Positions 25,199 through 34,387 are shown, counted from the stretch's first letter. The stretch is DNA of 64,000 nt from Cochlodiniinecator piscidefendens (GCF_011326755.1 NZ_JAAOIE010000010.1:1-64000); one strand, 5' to 3'. Program-made: numbers and translations. The notes: a model not told the origin generated them from the sequence alone.

Positions 25199-26116
25199 AT
25201 GAAACTTGTAACGTATCGCGATTCTGCGGCCGGTGAAGGCCGTCTTGGAGTTGTCAAAGACGGGCTTGTCATTGACGTTGAATATTTGGGTGATGCCGTG
25301 GGCGAGGTTCTGCCTTCGTCGATGCTAGAACTGATTGACCTTGGACCAGATGCGCAGGCGTCTATCACCCGTGCGTTGGCAGCCACTGACGGAGCCCGCC
25401 CGGCAGGCATTGCGGTTCCGCAAGAGAATGTGCGCCTGTTGGCCCCAATCCCGCGTCCTCGGAAAAACATATTCGGTATTGGTCTTAACTATACTGAACA
25501 TGTTGCAGAAAGCGCGCGCGCTTTGGATACTTCGGTTGAGTTGCCGCAGGAACCTGTCGTGTTCTCAAAACCGCCAACGACGGTTATTGCCGATGGCGAA
25601 CCCATTCAGCACAACGCAAATATGACCCAAATGCTAGACTGGGAAGTTGAGCTGGGTGTGATTATTGGTAAACGTGCCACCCGCATCAGCAAAGATGATG
25701 CTATGAGCCACGTGTTTGGCTACACTGTGATCAACGATATCTCAGCACGCGACAATCGTCGGGCGGGCCAGTGGATTTTCTCTAAAGGTCAAGACAGCTA
25801 TGCCCCTATGGGTCCAGCTATTGTTACCGCAGATGATGTGGCTGATCCCCATGATCTGGAACTTTGGTTGAAAAAGAACGGTGAAGAAAAGCAGCGTTCA
25901 AATACCAAATTTATGCTGTTCAACATCCCTGAACTGATTGCAGATCTATCGTCCGGAATCACGCTTGAACCAGGCGATATCATTGCAACGGGTACGCCTG
26001 CTGGTGTTGGTGCTGGGCGTGTGCCTCAGGAATGGATGTGGCCGGGCGACGTGATTGAATGTGGCGTCGAAGGTATCGGTATTTTGCGCAACCCAGTCGT
26101 GAAAATTGGCGATTGA
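25199..26116 (+). CDS. Fumarylacetoacetate hydrolase family protein (maleylpyruvate/fumarylpyruvate hydrolase-like)
   Basis: A 305-residue FAH-family hydrolase: NIFGIGLNYTEH, DWEVELGVIIGKRA, GYTVINDISARDNR and GDIIATGTPAGVG are the conserved metal-site blocks. It should cleave a beta-diketo acid. Placed between a gentisate-type dioxygenase and a maleate isomerase, it would hydrolyse maleylpyruvate directly to maleate and pyruvate, without an isomerase acting on maleylpyruvate. It starts after GGAAAG. Confidence 0.92.
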   Translation: MKLVTYRDSAAGEGRLGVVKDGLVIDVEYLGDAVGEVLPSSMLELIDLGPDAQASITRALAATDGARPAGIAVPQENVRLLAPIPRPRKNIFGIGLNYTEHVAESARALDTSVELPQEPVVFSKPPTTVIADGEPIQHNANMTQMLDWEVELGVIIGKRATRISKDDAMSHVFGYTVINDISARDNRRAGQWIFSKGQDSYAPMGPAIVTADDVADPHDLELWLKKNGEEKQRSNTKFMLFNIPELIADLSSGITLEPGDIIATGTPAGVGAGRVPQEWMWPGDVIECGVEGIGILRNPVVKIGD

Positions 26117-26126
26117 GGGACGCGTT

Positions 26127-26891
26127 ATGGAGAACATGCATAAGACATTAAAAATAGGCCAGATCGTTCCATCCTCGAACTTGACGATGGAACGGGAAAT
26201 CCCGGCCATGCTGCGCGCGCGCGAAGCGATTTTGCCGGAGCGGTTCTCGTTCCATTCGTCCCGTATGCGGATGAAGAAGGTAACCAAAGAAGAGCTGGCC
26301 GCAATGGATAAAGATAGCGACCGGTGTGCGCTGGAATTATCTGACGCAGATGTAGATGTGATGGGCTACGCCTGCTTGGTGGCGATTATGTCGATGGGCA
26401 AAGGATACCACCGTGAAAGTCAAAAGCGATTGCATCAGGTAACAGTCGACAATGGCCATCCTGCGCCGGTTGTTAGTTCTGCAGGTGCATTGGTGGATGG
26501 TCTTCATCTGATGGGGGCCAAACGTATTTCGATTGTGACGCCATATATGCGACCACTGACGAATATGGTGGCTGACTATATCGAGGCCGAAGGTGTCGAA
26601 GTTTCAGATAGCATTGCGTTGGAAATTCCGGACAATTTGCAGGTTGCAGCGCAGGATCCATTGAACCTGACTGAGATCTACAAACAGGTGAATCTAAAAA
26701 ATATCGATGCGTTGGTGTTGTCAGCTTGTGTGCAGATGCCGTCATTGGCCGCAATCCAAAAAGTTGAAGATGAATGCGGCATACCGGTTCTATCTGCTGC
26801 TGTCGCGACCACACATCAGATGCTTAAAAACTTGAACCTCGAGGCCCGCGTGCCGGGGTGCGGGACACTCTTGTCGGGTGAATACGCCTGA
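26127..26891 (+). CDS. Maleate cis-trans isomerase (Asp/Glu racemase superfamily)
   Basis: A 254-residue protein starting at the ATG at 26127, seven bases after GAGGGA. The N-terminal GQIVPSSNLTMEREIP is a signature of maleate isomerases, and the two active-site cysteines are present as Cys83 (GYACL) and Cys201 (LSACVQMPS). It converts maleate to fumarate. Its position after the dioxygenase and FAH hydrolase completes a route from a gentisate-type ring to fumarate and pyruvate. Arylmalonate decarboxylase, another family member, is less likely because both isomerase cysteines are kept. Confidence 0.9.
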   Translation: MENMHKTLKIGQIVPSSNLTMEREIPAMLRAREAILPERFSFHSSRMRMKKVTKEELAAMDKDSDRCALELSDADVDVMGYACLVAIMSMGKGYHRESQKRLHQVTVDNGHPAPVVSSAGALVDGLHLMGAKRISIVTPYMRPLTNMVADYIEAEGVEVSDSIALEIPDNLQVAAQDPLNLTEIYKQVNLKNIDALVLSACVQMPSLAAIQKVEDECGIPVLSAAVATTHQMLKNLNLEARVPGCGTLLSGEYA

Positions 26892-26957
26892 TTGGGAATG
26901 CTGTCGGCAACGTTGATTGTCGACAGCGCTACATTGAATGCAACGGGAGGTGCAAAG

Positions 26958-27992
26958 ATGCTTTTTAACAAGACGAATTTGACAGGAATGGCAGCAGCTA
27001 TGGCTATTGCCATTGCTGGGGGAACGGCACAGGCACAGGAAACGACTTTGACGATTTCCACATGGGCCCCGCCTACGCACGGCATTAATTCTGTGATGTT
27101 TCCAGAATTGATCCGGCTGATTGAAGAGGCCACCGAAGGGCGGGTCACTGCCGAGATGAAATATAATCTCGCCCCACCGCCCGCGCAGGCAGACATTGTG
27201 TCAGATGGCATTGCGGATATTACTTGGATCGCGCACGGCTACACTCCGGGGCGTTTTCCATCTGCCTCCATGGCGGAATTACCGGGTTTTGGCGGGAGCT
27301 CCGAAGCGCTGGCCGTTGCTTATTGGCGTACATTTGAGCAATTTTTTGCAGAGGCCAATGAACACCGTGATTTGAGGGTCTTGGCAGTCCATACGCATGG
27401 CGACGGAATGCTGCATTCATCAACCAGAATAGAAAACCTAGACCAAGTCGCCGGAATGAAATTCCGCGTTGGTGGCGGTGTTGCTGGTCATGTTGGTGAA
27501 GCTTTGGGTCTATCCGCAATTAACGTACCTGCGCCACGCGTTTATGAAACCTTGGCTTCAAATGCCGCCGACGGTGCGATGATGCCCATGGAGGCAAAGG
27601 TGGGCTTTCGCCTGACAGAGGTTGCCCCGCACAGCTATGATATGCCGTCTGGTTTTTATCGTACCTCAATGGCGACAGTGATGAACCAAGATGCCTTTGA
27701 TGCATTGCGTCCCGAAGATCAGGCTGCGTTGAACGAATTGTTTGGTGAAGAATTATCGCGCATCACTGGTGCGATGTGGGATCAGTTTGATGAAGAGGGT
27801 CTCACTGCATCAGAAGCTGCTGGTACGAACACGATGACCATTGCTTCTGAAGCGGATCAACTTGCGTGGGCTGAAACGGCTAACAGCATCGTTGATGAGA
27901 TCGTTGACGGTATTTCGGCGACCGGGATCGACGGTGATGCAGCCTATGCGTTTTTCCGTTCGGAGTTCGATCGTCTGAATACGGAGCAATAG
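26958..27992 (+). CDS. TRAP transporter substrate-binding protein (DctP family)
   Basis: A 344-residue periplasmic receptor with a signal peptide ending TAQAQ (residues about 1-26). The start is at 26958 after GGGAGG; the upstream extension is hydrophilic and unlikely. LTISTWAPPTHGIN and the MKFRVGGGVAGHV block, with the conserved Arg, are typical of the DctP fold that binds carboxylates. It leads a complete TRAP set (P, Q, M). Being co-directional with the ring-cleavage genes, it probably imports an aromatic or arylacetic acid. Confidence 0.92.
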   Translation: MLFNKTNLTGMAAAMAIAIAGGTAQAQETTLTISTWAPPTHGINSVMFPELIRLIEEATEGRVTAEMKYNLAPPPAQADIVSDGIADITWIAHGYTPGRFPSASMAELPGFGGSSEALAVAYWRTFEQFFAEANEHRDLRVLAVHTHGDGMLHSSTRIENLDQVAGMKFRVGGGVAGHVGEALGLSAINVPAPRVYETLASNAADGAMMPMEAKVGFRLTEVAPHSYDMPSGFYRTSMATVMNQDAFDALRPEDQAALNELFGEELSRITGAMWDQFDEEGLTASEAAGTNTMTIASEADQLAWAETANSIVDEIVDGISATGIDGDAAYAFFRSEFDRLNTEQ

Positions 27993-27995
27993 GCG

Positions 27996-28520
27996 GTGTC
28001 TGGCCTGTTTTCCGAAACCAAATTGGCGCGCCTGTCTGACAGGCTCGCCCTCGGTCCCGCACGTATTGCTGGTCTGGCGCTGATGTTCTTGATGGTGTTG
28101 ACTTTCTTAGACGTCATCATGCGCAGTGCTTTTTCGGCACCTCTAGGGTTCTCCGCGGAACTGACCGAGATTTCGATGGCGGTGATCGTCTTTGCGGCGC
28201 TTCCGATGGCAACGCTAAAGGACGGCCATATCGTGGTCGATCTTCTGGATGGTTTGTTTGGGCGCAAAGCTTCGTTTGTTCGGGATATGATCCTTGATGT
28301 GATTTGTCTTATTGCGTTGGCCTATCCGGCTCTGAGGGTCTGGACTCTAGGCACCCGCAGCAAAAGTTATAACGAGGTCACTGAGATCCTCGGCTGGCCA
28401 CAATATTACCTGATCTATTTTGTTTCGATCGCGCTGTTCGTCTGCTGCATTTTCTACGCATTGCGTATTGCGATCAGGTTTCAAACTGGGTGGAACCCAG
28501 AGCAGGAGCATTCATGCTGA
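27996..28520 (+). CDS. TRAP transporter small membrane subunit (DctQ family)
   Basis: A 174-residue membrane protein with four predicted hydrophobic segments. The ARIAGLALMFLMVLTFLDVIMR and GFSAELTEISMAVIVFAALPMATLKDGHIVVDLL regions are typical of DctQ. It starts with GTG, 3 bases after the dctP stop. It pairs with the large subunit that follows. Confidence 0.9.
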   Translation: MSGLFSETKLARLSDRLALGPARIAGLALMFLMVLTFLDVIMRSAFSAPLGFSAELTEISMAVIVFAALPMATLKDGHIVVDLLDGLFGRKASFVRDMILDVICLIALAYPALRVWTLGTRSKSYNEVTEILGWPQYYLIYFVSIALFVCCIFYALRIAIRFQTGWNPEQEHSC

Positions 28521-29827
28521 TTTCGATCTTTGGTTTTTTTGCGGTTTTGGCTTTGGCTTTCGTCCGTATACCGATCGCCTTTGCCATGGGGCTAGTTGGT
28601 TTTGTCGGAACGGCGTGGCTAACCAGTACAAAGGCGTCGTTGTCCCTGACCGGACGATTGATCATCGACACATCGCAGGATTATGGACTGTCGGTTGTGC
28701 CATTGTTTATTTTAATGGGGCTGTTTGTGAACAAAGGTGGCCTTTCGCGGGAACTATATCGCGCAGCCTATGTTTTCCTAGGCCATATGCGTGGCGGATT
28801 AGCAATGACGACAATCACCGCATGCGCGGGGTTTTCAGCGATTTGTGGTTCCTCTTTGGCGACCGCTGCGACGATGTCCAAGGTTGCCATGCCCGAGATG
28901 CGGCGCATGGGGTATTCGGACTATTTGTCCACGGCGTCGATCGCGGCTGGTGGCACGTTGGGCATCTTGATCCCGCCTTCGGTTATTCTGGTGATATATG
29001 GCTTGATGACCGAAACCAGCATCGGGAAGCTGTTTATCGCAGGGATAATCCCAGGGCTTTTGGGTGTGCTGTTTTACCTTTTGGCGGTTCAATACACTGT
29101 CCGGCGCGACCCTAAGGCGGGCCCCGCTGGGGAACGTAGCACTTGGTCGGATCGATTTTCTGCCTTGCGTGGAATTTGGATGGTCTTGGCGTTGTTTTTC
29201 CTCGTTATCGGGGGGCTATATGGTGCATTTGATTTTTACCCATTTTACTTGACGTTCTCGCCAACGGAGGCGGCAGGAATGGGAGCCGCAGGCGCATTTT
29301 TAATTGCGCTTGCCCGAGGGCAGCTGTCTTTGCGGTCAATCAACGAGGCATTGACTGAGACGGCGGTGACTTCTGCCGGTTTGTTTTCAGTGTTGATCGG
29401 GGCTTGGATGTTTTCAAACTTCGTCAACCTCGCTGGGTTGCCCGAGGCGTTACGCGCTTTTGTTTTGGATGTCGGCGTCTCGCCTATGTCGGTCATGTTG
29501 GTGATCATATTGATCTACATCGTTTTGGGCTGCGTCTTCGAAAGCCTATCGATGTTGTTATTGACCGTTCCAATTTTCTTTCCGCTTGTGACATCGTTGG
29601 GATTTGACCCTGTTTGGTTTGGCATCATCGTGGTTGTTGTTACCGAGATTAGCCTGATCACTCCGCCGGTCGGGTTGAATGTGTTTGTCTTGAAAGGCGT
29701 GGTCAAGGATGTGTCTACCGCCACGATTTTCAGAGGTGTCACCCCATTCTGGGTCGCGGACATACTGCGGCTGATCCTTTTGCTCTGGTTCTCAGGGCTT
29801 GTTCTCTTCCTACCCAACTTGATGTGA
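28514..29827 (+). CDS. TRAP transporter large permease (DctM family)
   Basis: A 437-residue polytopic permease with the usual dozen hydrophobic segments. Family blocks include VVPLFILMGLFVNKGGLSRELY, GGLAMTTITACAGFSAICGSS and GGTLGILIPPSVILVIYG. The ATG at 28514 follows AGGAG and overlaps the dctQ stop. It forms the sodium-coupled channel of the TRAP system. Confidence 0.93.
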   Translation: MLISIFGFFAVLALAFVRIPIAFAMGLVGFVGTAWLTSTKASLSLTGRLIIDTSQDYGLSVVPLFILMGLFVNKGGLSRELYRAAYVFLGHMRGGLAMTTITACAGFSAICGSSLATAATMSKVAMPEMRRMGYSDYLSTASIAAGGTLGILIPPSVILVIYGLMTETSIGKLFIAGIIPGLLGVLFYLLAVQYTVRRDPKAGPAGERSTWSDRFSALRGIWMVLALFFLVIGGLYGAFDFYPFYLTFSPTEAAGMGAAGAFLIALARGQLSLRSINEALTETAVTSAGLFSVLIGAWMFSNFVNLAGLPEALRAFVLDVGVSPMSVMLVIILIYIVLGCVFESLSMLLLTVPIFFPLVTSLGFDPVWFGIIVVVVTEISLITPPVGLNVFVLKGVVKDVSTATIFRGVTPFWVADILRLILLLWFSGLVLFLPNLM

Positions 29828-29833
29828 GGTCAT

Positions 29834-30385
29834 ATGGAAAAGGTCATCGTGAGACTAAAAACCTTTCAAGAGCTGTTTAAACGCGACAGGCGGCCGGGGG
29901 ATCTCGTGTTTGCTTGGATGTTCCTATTCTTCTGCGGCTTCTTGCTGATCAATTTAGGAGGGCAGGTGCAGTGGGGCATGCGCGGATCTCTTGTTGCGCA
30001 ACCGGCGTTTTGGCCGACAATATCGGTGGTCGGAATGAGCTTTTTTGCTGTGATGCATTTGATCGGATCGCTGTCCTCGCCACGTATTCCAGGGCGAATG
30101 AAGGAGTTTAGATTCTGGCTGAGATCTCTTGAATATGTGGTGTATTTTCTTGCCTACGTGTCGATGGTGCCTATCATTGGCTATTTGCTAGGGACATTGA
30201 TTTTTGCTTTGTTCCTGACCTTTAGATTGGGTTACCGCCGTCCAACGGCTTTTTGCGTGACAGCTGTATTTGCCGTTGCGGTGGTGCTCATTTTCCGGGC
30301 TGGTTTGCGTGTGAAAATTCCTGCGGGGCAGATTTATGAACATCTGCCAGATGCCATTCGTTCTTTTGCAATGATCAACCTGTGA
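29834..30385 (+). CDS. tctB: Tripartite tricarboxylate transporter small subunit (TctB family)
   Basis: A 183-residue membrane protein with four hydrophobic segments and the position and size of TctB. It lies directly upstream of tctA. The N-terminal about 35 residues are basic and cytoplasmic. Sequence conservation is low in this family, so the call leans on the topology and the tctA neighbour. Confidence 0.8.
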   Translation: MEKVIVRLKTFQELFKRDRRPGDLVFAWMFLFFCGFLLINLGGQVQWGMRGSLVAQPAFWPTISVVGMSFFAVMHLIGSLSSPRIPGRMKEFRFWLRSLEYVVYFLAYVSMVPIIGYLLGTLIFALFLTFRLGYRRPTAFCVTAVFAVAVVLIFRAGLRVKIPAGQIYEHLPDAIRSFAMINL

Positions 30386-30395
30386 GGCCCAGACC

Positions 30396-31892
30396 ATGGA
30401 CGCTGTTTTAGGTGGAATTCAAATCTTGATGAGTTGGCAAGTGCTTATGGCATTGCTGATAGGTTCAATAGGTGGCGTGATTATTGGGGCGATCCCTGGC
30501 GTAGGTGCTGCTGTCGCTATTGCAATATTGCTTCCTGCTACATTTTCATTTGAACCAATTGTTGGATTAACTATGCTGCTTGGGATCTATGGTAGCTCGA
30601 TGTATGGCGGGTCGATTCCGGCGATCCTGTTGAATACCCCCGGCACGCCTGTGAACGCGTTAACGACGTATGATGGATTCCCGATGACACAGCGGGGACA
30701 GGCCCATCGCGCGTTATCTTTGGCATATTCCGCAAGTTTCTTTGGTGGCGTGTTTGCTATTGTTTGCCTGATTATTTTAGCCCCTGTTTTGGCGTTGGTG
30801 GCCCCACATTTTGGCAGTCGAGAGATTTTTCTGGCCGCATTTCTGGGGATTGTTCTGGTGATCTTGGCACACCGCGGGCAGATTATGGCAGCAGGTATGA
30901 TGGCGTGTTTTGGGATTTTCCTAAACACAATCGGATTGGAGCCGGCGAATTATACGCACCGATATACGTTTGGTCAAAATTGGTTGACCGGTGGTGTTGA
31001 TTTGATTGTTTTGGTTTTAGGATTGTTTGCCATTAGTCAGGCTCTTTTCCTGATGCTGGAAAACGATAGCACGCCGCAAGCCGAACGCGTGCAGGGTAAT
31101 TTGCTTGGTGGTTTTGCGGAACTGTTGGGTTTGAAGCGCGTGGCGTCAGTCGCGGCGAGCTTTGGTGTGATGATGGGAACCATACCAGGAGTGGGCGAGT
31201 TCACAGCGCAATTTCTCTCCTACACTTACGCTCAAAAAACGTCAAAAACGCCTGAGGCTTTTGGTGACGGCTCGGCCGAAGGATTGGTGTCGTCCGAGGC
31301 TGCAAATAACGCGGTTCCGCCGGCGGCCATGATACCGCTTCTGGCGCTTGGCATACCGGGTGAGGCCCTAACCGCGATGATGTTGTCAGTTTTCTACGTG
31401 CATAACGTCATTCCGGGACCTCAGTTATTTCAAGGTAACCTTGATTTTGTCATGGCGCTTTACATTGCAATGCTGCTTTTGAACGTGATTGTAATTGTGT
31501 TCCTGCTGTTTTCCACAAATCTTTTGCTTCGGATCACGCAGATACCGACCCGCTATTTGGGTTTAATGATCCTGACTCTTAGCTTTGTTGGTGTCTACAG
31601 CTTGCGTAACTCTCCGGTTGATTGCGCCATAGCGGCTGGGTTTGGTGTATTTGGGTTGGTCTTAAAACGGCTCAACTTACCGATTGTTCCTATCATCCTC
31701 GGTGTGGTCTTGGGTGGTATTATGGAAGTGAAGTTACGCAGCGGTATGGCGCGTGTTGACAGTCCGATCGACTTTGTAAACCGCCCAATTTCGGCAATTT
31801 TAGTGCTGCTAATTCTTTTTGTTATCTTTCAGCATATCCGGGCTTTACGGTTCGAACATCAGCAAAGAAAACTAAAACGGGAACAAAGTTAA
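30396..31892 (+). CDS. tctA: Tripartite tricarboxylate transporter large permease (TctA family)
   Basis: A 498-residue TctA permease: GVIIGAIPGVGAAVAIAILLPATF, GIYGSSMYGGSIPAILLNTPGTP and the internal repeat block IPGVGEFTAQFLSY are diagnostic. It works with TctB and a Bug receptor. No receptor gene is adjacent; the tctC gene at 9957 is the only candidate in the window. It is the last gene of the plus-strand operon, and a decayed region begins about 65 bases after it. Confidence 0.95.
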   Translation: MDAVLGGIQILMSWQVLMALLIGSIGGVIIGAIPGVGAAVAIAILLPATFSFEPIVGLTMLLGIYGSSMYGGSIPAILLNTPGTPVNALTTYDGFPMTQRGQAHRALSLAYSASFFGGVFAIVCLIILAPVLALVAPHFGSREIFLAAFLGIVLVILAHRGQIMAAGMMACFGIFLNTIGLEPANYTHRYTFGQNWLTGGVDLIVLVLGLFAISQALFLMLENDSTPQAERVQGNLLGGFAELLGLKRVASVAASFGVMMGTIPGVGEFTAQFLSYTYAQKTSKTPEAFGDGSAEGLVSSEAANNAVPPAAMIPLLALGIPGEALTAMMLSVFYVHNVIPGPQLFQGNLDFVMALYIAMLLLNVIVIVFLLFSTNLLLRITQIPTRYLGLMILTLSFVGVYSLRNSPVDCAIAAGFGVFGLVLKRLNLPIVPIILGVVLGGIMEVKLRSGMARVDSPIDFVNRPISAILVLLILFVIFQHIRALRFEHQQRKLKREQS

Positions 31893-31958
31893 AGATTGGC
31901 TGAAGTCGACATGGAGCAGGTGAGCACGTTTAGAAGGCGCCTTTGATTTCATGCGCGC

Positions 31959-32375
31959 TCATTTCGCACGGCTTGCGTCGGAAATTTGCGTCACGTTTAA
32001 AGGGGGCTGTCGCGCATGCTTCCATTGGCTCGGTGAGACGCCGGTTTTTCGCAGGAACTCTCTGTTGAAATTTGATTTGGTGTTAAAGCCGCTGTCTTGC
32101 ATGGCGACAGTGACGCTTGTGCCATCTTCGATTAATTTACACGCATGGCGGATACGCCAGCTATTTATGTACCGCGAGACATTGCCGCCCGTCGCACGAT
32201 TGATAGCTGATGAAAGGCGTTTTTCCGGCTTGGAGGTGTGCGCTTTGCCGATCATCCCGGTTTCGAAAAGGATGCGCGTGATGTGCGCATCACTCAAGCG
32301 GTGATTGTTGATCCAGGCTGCGGTGATGCCGTTGACCCTGAGACATTGCCAAATGCCTTGCCAGAGATAACTTTA
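31959..32375 (-). pseudogene. AraC-family regulator, C-terminal fragment
   Basis: Only the C-terminal part of an AraC/XylS-type regulator remains: both helix-turn-helix units are visible, with RLSSAINRATGGNVSRYINSWRIRHACKLIEDG and SGFNTKSNFNREFLRKTGVSPSQW as the typical second-HTH and family signature. The frame can be read further upstream (LWQGIWQCLRVNGITAAW) to a stop at about 32376. The N-terminal sensor domain is gone. An internal ATG at 32297 would give 112 residues and might still express a DNA-binding domain, but it looks like a remnant. Confidence 0.75.
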
Positions 32376-33497
32376 GTTAATCTTGGTGGCGTGGATCGCC
32401 TTCGGGCAGCTGATGTCGGTCCGAGCGGCAACGATTTGGCAAATCGTCTCCCCCAGTGTGGAGCGTATGGCTGATGGCGATTTGTCTATGTTGAACTCAG
32501 TGACTCAAGATCCGGCGCAACAACAGGCCATTGCTTACAAGGTCATGGAGTTGGAAGCGAAATATGATCATATCGGCACCGCCCAAGAGGTCCTTCAAAA
32601 AGGGCTGGAGCTGCACGACCCAGCCCCAGGACATGAGCAGATGACATTCTCTGTAATTTGTCAGGACGTGTATTTTTGTGAGAAGCTTCAATTCCGGCGT
32701 TTACGTAAATTGGGTTAGTATTACTTATATATTTGACATAATACAGATTACGACAGTTTTATCTATTGCCGGTACATTCTAAACTGGGAAGCGATTTTTC
32801 CTCTACGCGACCGCTACAATTTTACACTCTCGGGGACCGTAAAGCGTTCCGTTGTCTGCATGGGTTTACGTTAAGCCGTTTGTGAAGCGTCAAAAGAACG
32901 ACGCAAATGACGCAGAAGCGATCGCGGAGGCCGGTTTGAATTTTGGCGATTGTTTCGCGTACGGCTGTGCAAGCGCCTATAATGTTCGATTGGTTTATTA
33001 GGGTGATGATTTTGTCAAAACGGATTTGGCGTAAAGGGTAGTTCTATGTTGGAAGTTTCGAAAACTGTTAACCGTGTTTGGAAGTCAGTGCTGCTTTATA
33101 TTGGGTTCCATCGTGGTCAATAGGGCAATGCTCGATCGGAAGCGAAAGTCTGGTCTCCGAAGAATGGCAACGTCAGTATTCATGCACAACCTGATGTGCA
33201 GGAGGCATTTTGGGTTGTGAACGGTTGAGGTTGAAGAGACCATACGACTACGGGCATATTCAACCGCAACCTTGCGGTCTTCATCGCTTAATGTGCTTTC
33301 GTATTCATCAAGGATAATTCGTTTCCAGCGTCAAGGATTTCATTCGCTAAGCGTCTCAGCATCCGTTCATTGTCACTCCATGCGTTCAGTTTCCACAGCG
33401 GAGGCAGAGAACCCTTGATCTCCTTGCCACTCGGAATTGATCTAATAAACCGCAGAGAGTTGCCTTCAGGATGAAGGCTGCGCTGCCATGGGTCTCC
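32376..33497. other. Decayed region without an intact gene
   Basis: Apart from the IS110-type scrap annotated separately, I see no convincing gene in about 1.1 kb. A 111-codon frame at 32383-32718 has no recognisable family. Short stretches on the minus strand around 33225-33345 read as plausible protein over about 30 codons but are not bounded by a good start. The base composition and broken frames suggest eroded mobile or accessory DNA. Confidence 0.6.
32867..32936 (+). mobile_element. IS110-family transposase fragment
   Basis: Translation of this stretch gives YVKPFVKRQKNDANDAEAI followed by AEA, the conserved DEDD-domain block of IS110/IS1111 transposases. No start, no C-terminal serine-type domain and no element ends are visible, so it is a scrap of a dead insertion sequence. 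Confidence 0.75.
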
Positions 33498-33806
33498 CTA
33501 CAGCTTCCGGTAGACCTCAAGGTAACCGGCTTGAGGCAAATCAGTTCCCTCCCCTCGAAAACGTGCAGGTCTCTCGACTACGAATTCCAAACGTATTGGG
33601 CATTTAGTTGGGAGGTGGTTTGTTTGCTTCCAGCCCGCGTAGATGAAATGCGGAAAACCCTCATGACTGCTATGCCAGCCAGGAACGCCATGAATTTCTC
33701 TCTGCTTAAGAATGGAGAGCGCTCGGTCAAAGCTAGTGTCATGCTGTATCGTATGGCGGGATTTCCGGTCAATTTCAGCAAACCAACGTGGTCCGTCCAG
33801 ACTCAT
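33498..33806 (-). CDS. Hypothetical protein, third gene of the higBA operon
   Basis: A 102-residue protein I do not recognise. It starts with an ATG that overlaps the higA stop by 4 bases, so it is probably translated with the toxin-antitoxin pair. It is rich in aromatic and His residues (GVPGWHSSHEGFPHFIYAGW, residues about 41-60), with no membrane segment or signal peptide. It may be a metabolic or regulatory accessory to the module or a passenger. No function is assigned. Confidence 0.6.
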   Translation of the reverse strand: MSLDGPRWFAEIDRKSRHTIQHDTSFDRALSILKQREIHGVPGWHSSHEGFPHFIYAGWKQTNHLPTKCPIRLEFVVERPARFRGEGTDLPQAGYLEVYRKL

Positions 33807-34102
33807 TCCGCCGCGTGAAGTGTAGGAATGTTAGAAACATCGACGTTACGGGTTGCATTCCAGGCGTCATATGCCCCTTGTAAACGCACCCAGAATAACG
33901 GGGCGTTATCAAACAGTTTTCCAAGTCGTACAGCGACTTCAGGGCTAACTGGCTTGCGCTCGGAAAGAATGTCGTAAAGGTGTTGGCGTGAAATGCCCAG
34001 CATCCGCGCAACTTCAGCCTTCGGCTTTGCTGTTGCCGGGATTACATCTTCGCGAAGAATTTCACCAGGATGCGTAGGGCAGCGATCTGTAAAGCGGGTC
34101 AT
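33803..34102 (-). CDS. higA: HigA-type antitoxin (XRE-family HTH)
   Basis: A 99-residue antitoxin: PTHPGEILREDVIP at the N-terminus and the HTH AEVARMLGISRQHLYDILSERKPVSPEVAVRLGKLF are standard HigA/VapI features. It neutralises HigB and represses the operon. It follows higB by 9 bases, the toxin-first order typical of higBA. Confidence 0.93.
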   Translation of the reverse strand: MTRFTDRCPTHPGEILREDVIPATAKPKAEVARMLGISRQHLYDILSERKPVSPEVAVRLGKLFDNAPLFWVRLQGAYDAWNATRNVDVSNIPTLHAAE

Positions 34103-34111
34103 CTGTCTCTC

Positions 34112-34387
34112 CTAATGGTATTGCTCGAAATCCAAGACATAGGCGTTGCCATCGCGGAATTCGAAAGTGATGCACCAAGGGCCATTTACATGAACCGTAA
34201 AGCGCGTTGGGGTGTGGCCTCGCAAAGGGTGGAAGTCGAAACCTGGAAGGTTCATGTCTTCTGGTTCGGTTGCCGCATCCAAAGCATCAAGCCTTCGGAA
34301 AACCCGATTGTGCATTCTGGCATCAATTCGCGACTTTCCAGTTTCCCAAAGCGATTTTAGCTGTTTGTGTGCGAAGCTTTCTATCAT
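34112..34387 (-). CDS. higB: HigB-type mRNA interferase toxin (RelE superfamily)
   Basis: A 91-residue toxin of the HigB/RelE fold: MIESFAHKQLKSLWETG, RRLDALDAATEPEDMNLPGFDFHPLRG and the terminal WCITFEFRDGNAYVLDFEQYH are diagnostic. It cleaves mRNA at the ribosome when free of HigA. The module fits plasmid maintenance or stabilisation of an accessory region. Confidence 0.93.
   Translation of the reverse strand: MIESFAHKQLKSLWETGKSRIDARMHNRVFRRLDALDAATEPEDMNLPGFDFHPLRGHTPTRFTVHVNGPWCITFEFRDGNAYVLDFEQYH

Noticed and set aside
28420-29115. 231-codon plus-strand frame overlapping dctQ and dctM
   Set aside because: It is a shifted frame of the two transporter genes, which have strong membrane-protein motifs.
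32383-32718. 111-codon plus-strand frame in the decayed region
   Set aside because: No family resemblance and no clear ribosome binding site; kept only as part of the decayed stretch.
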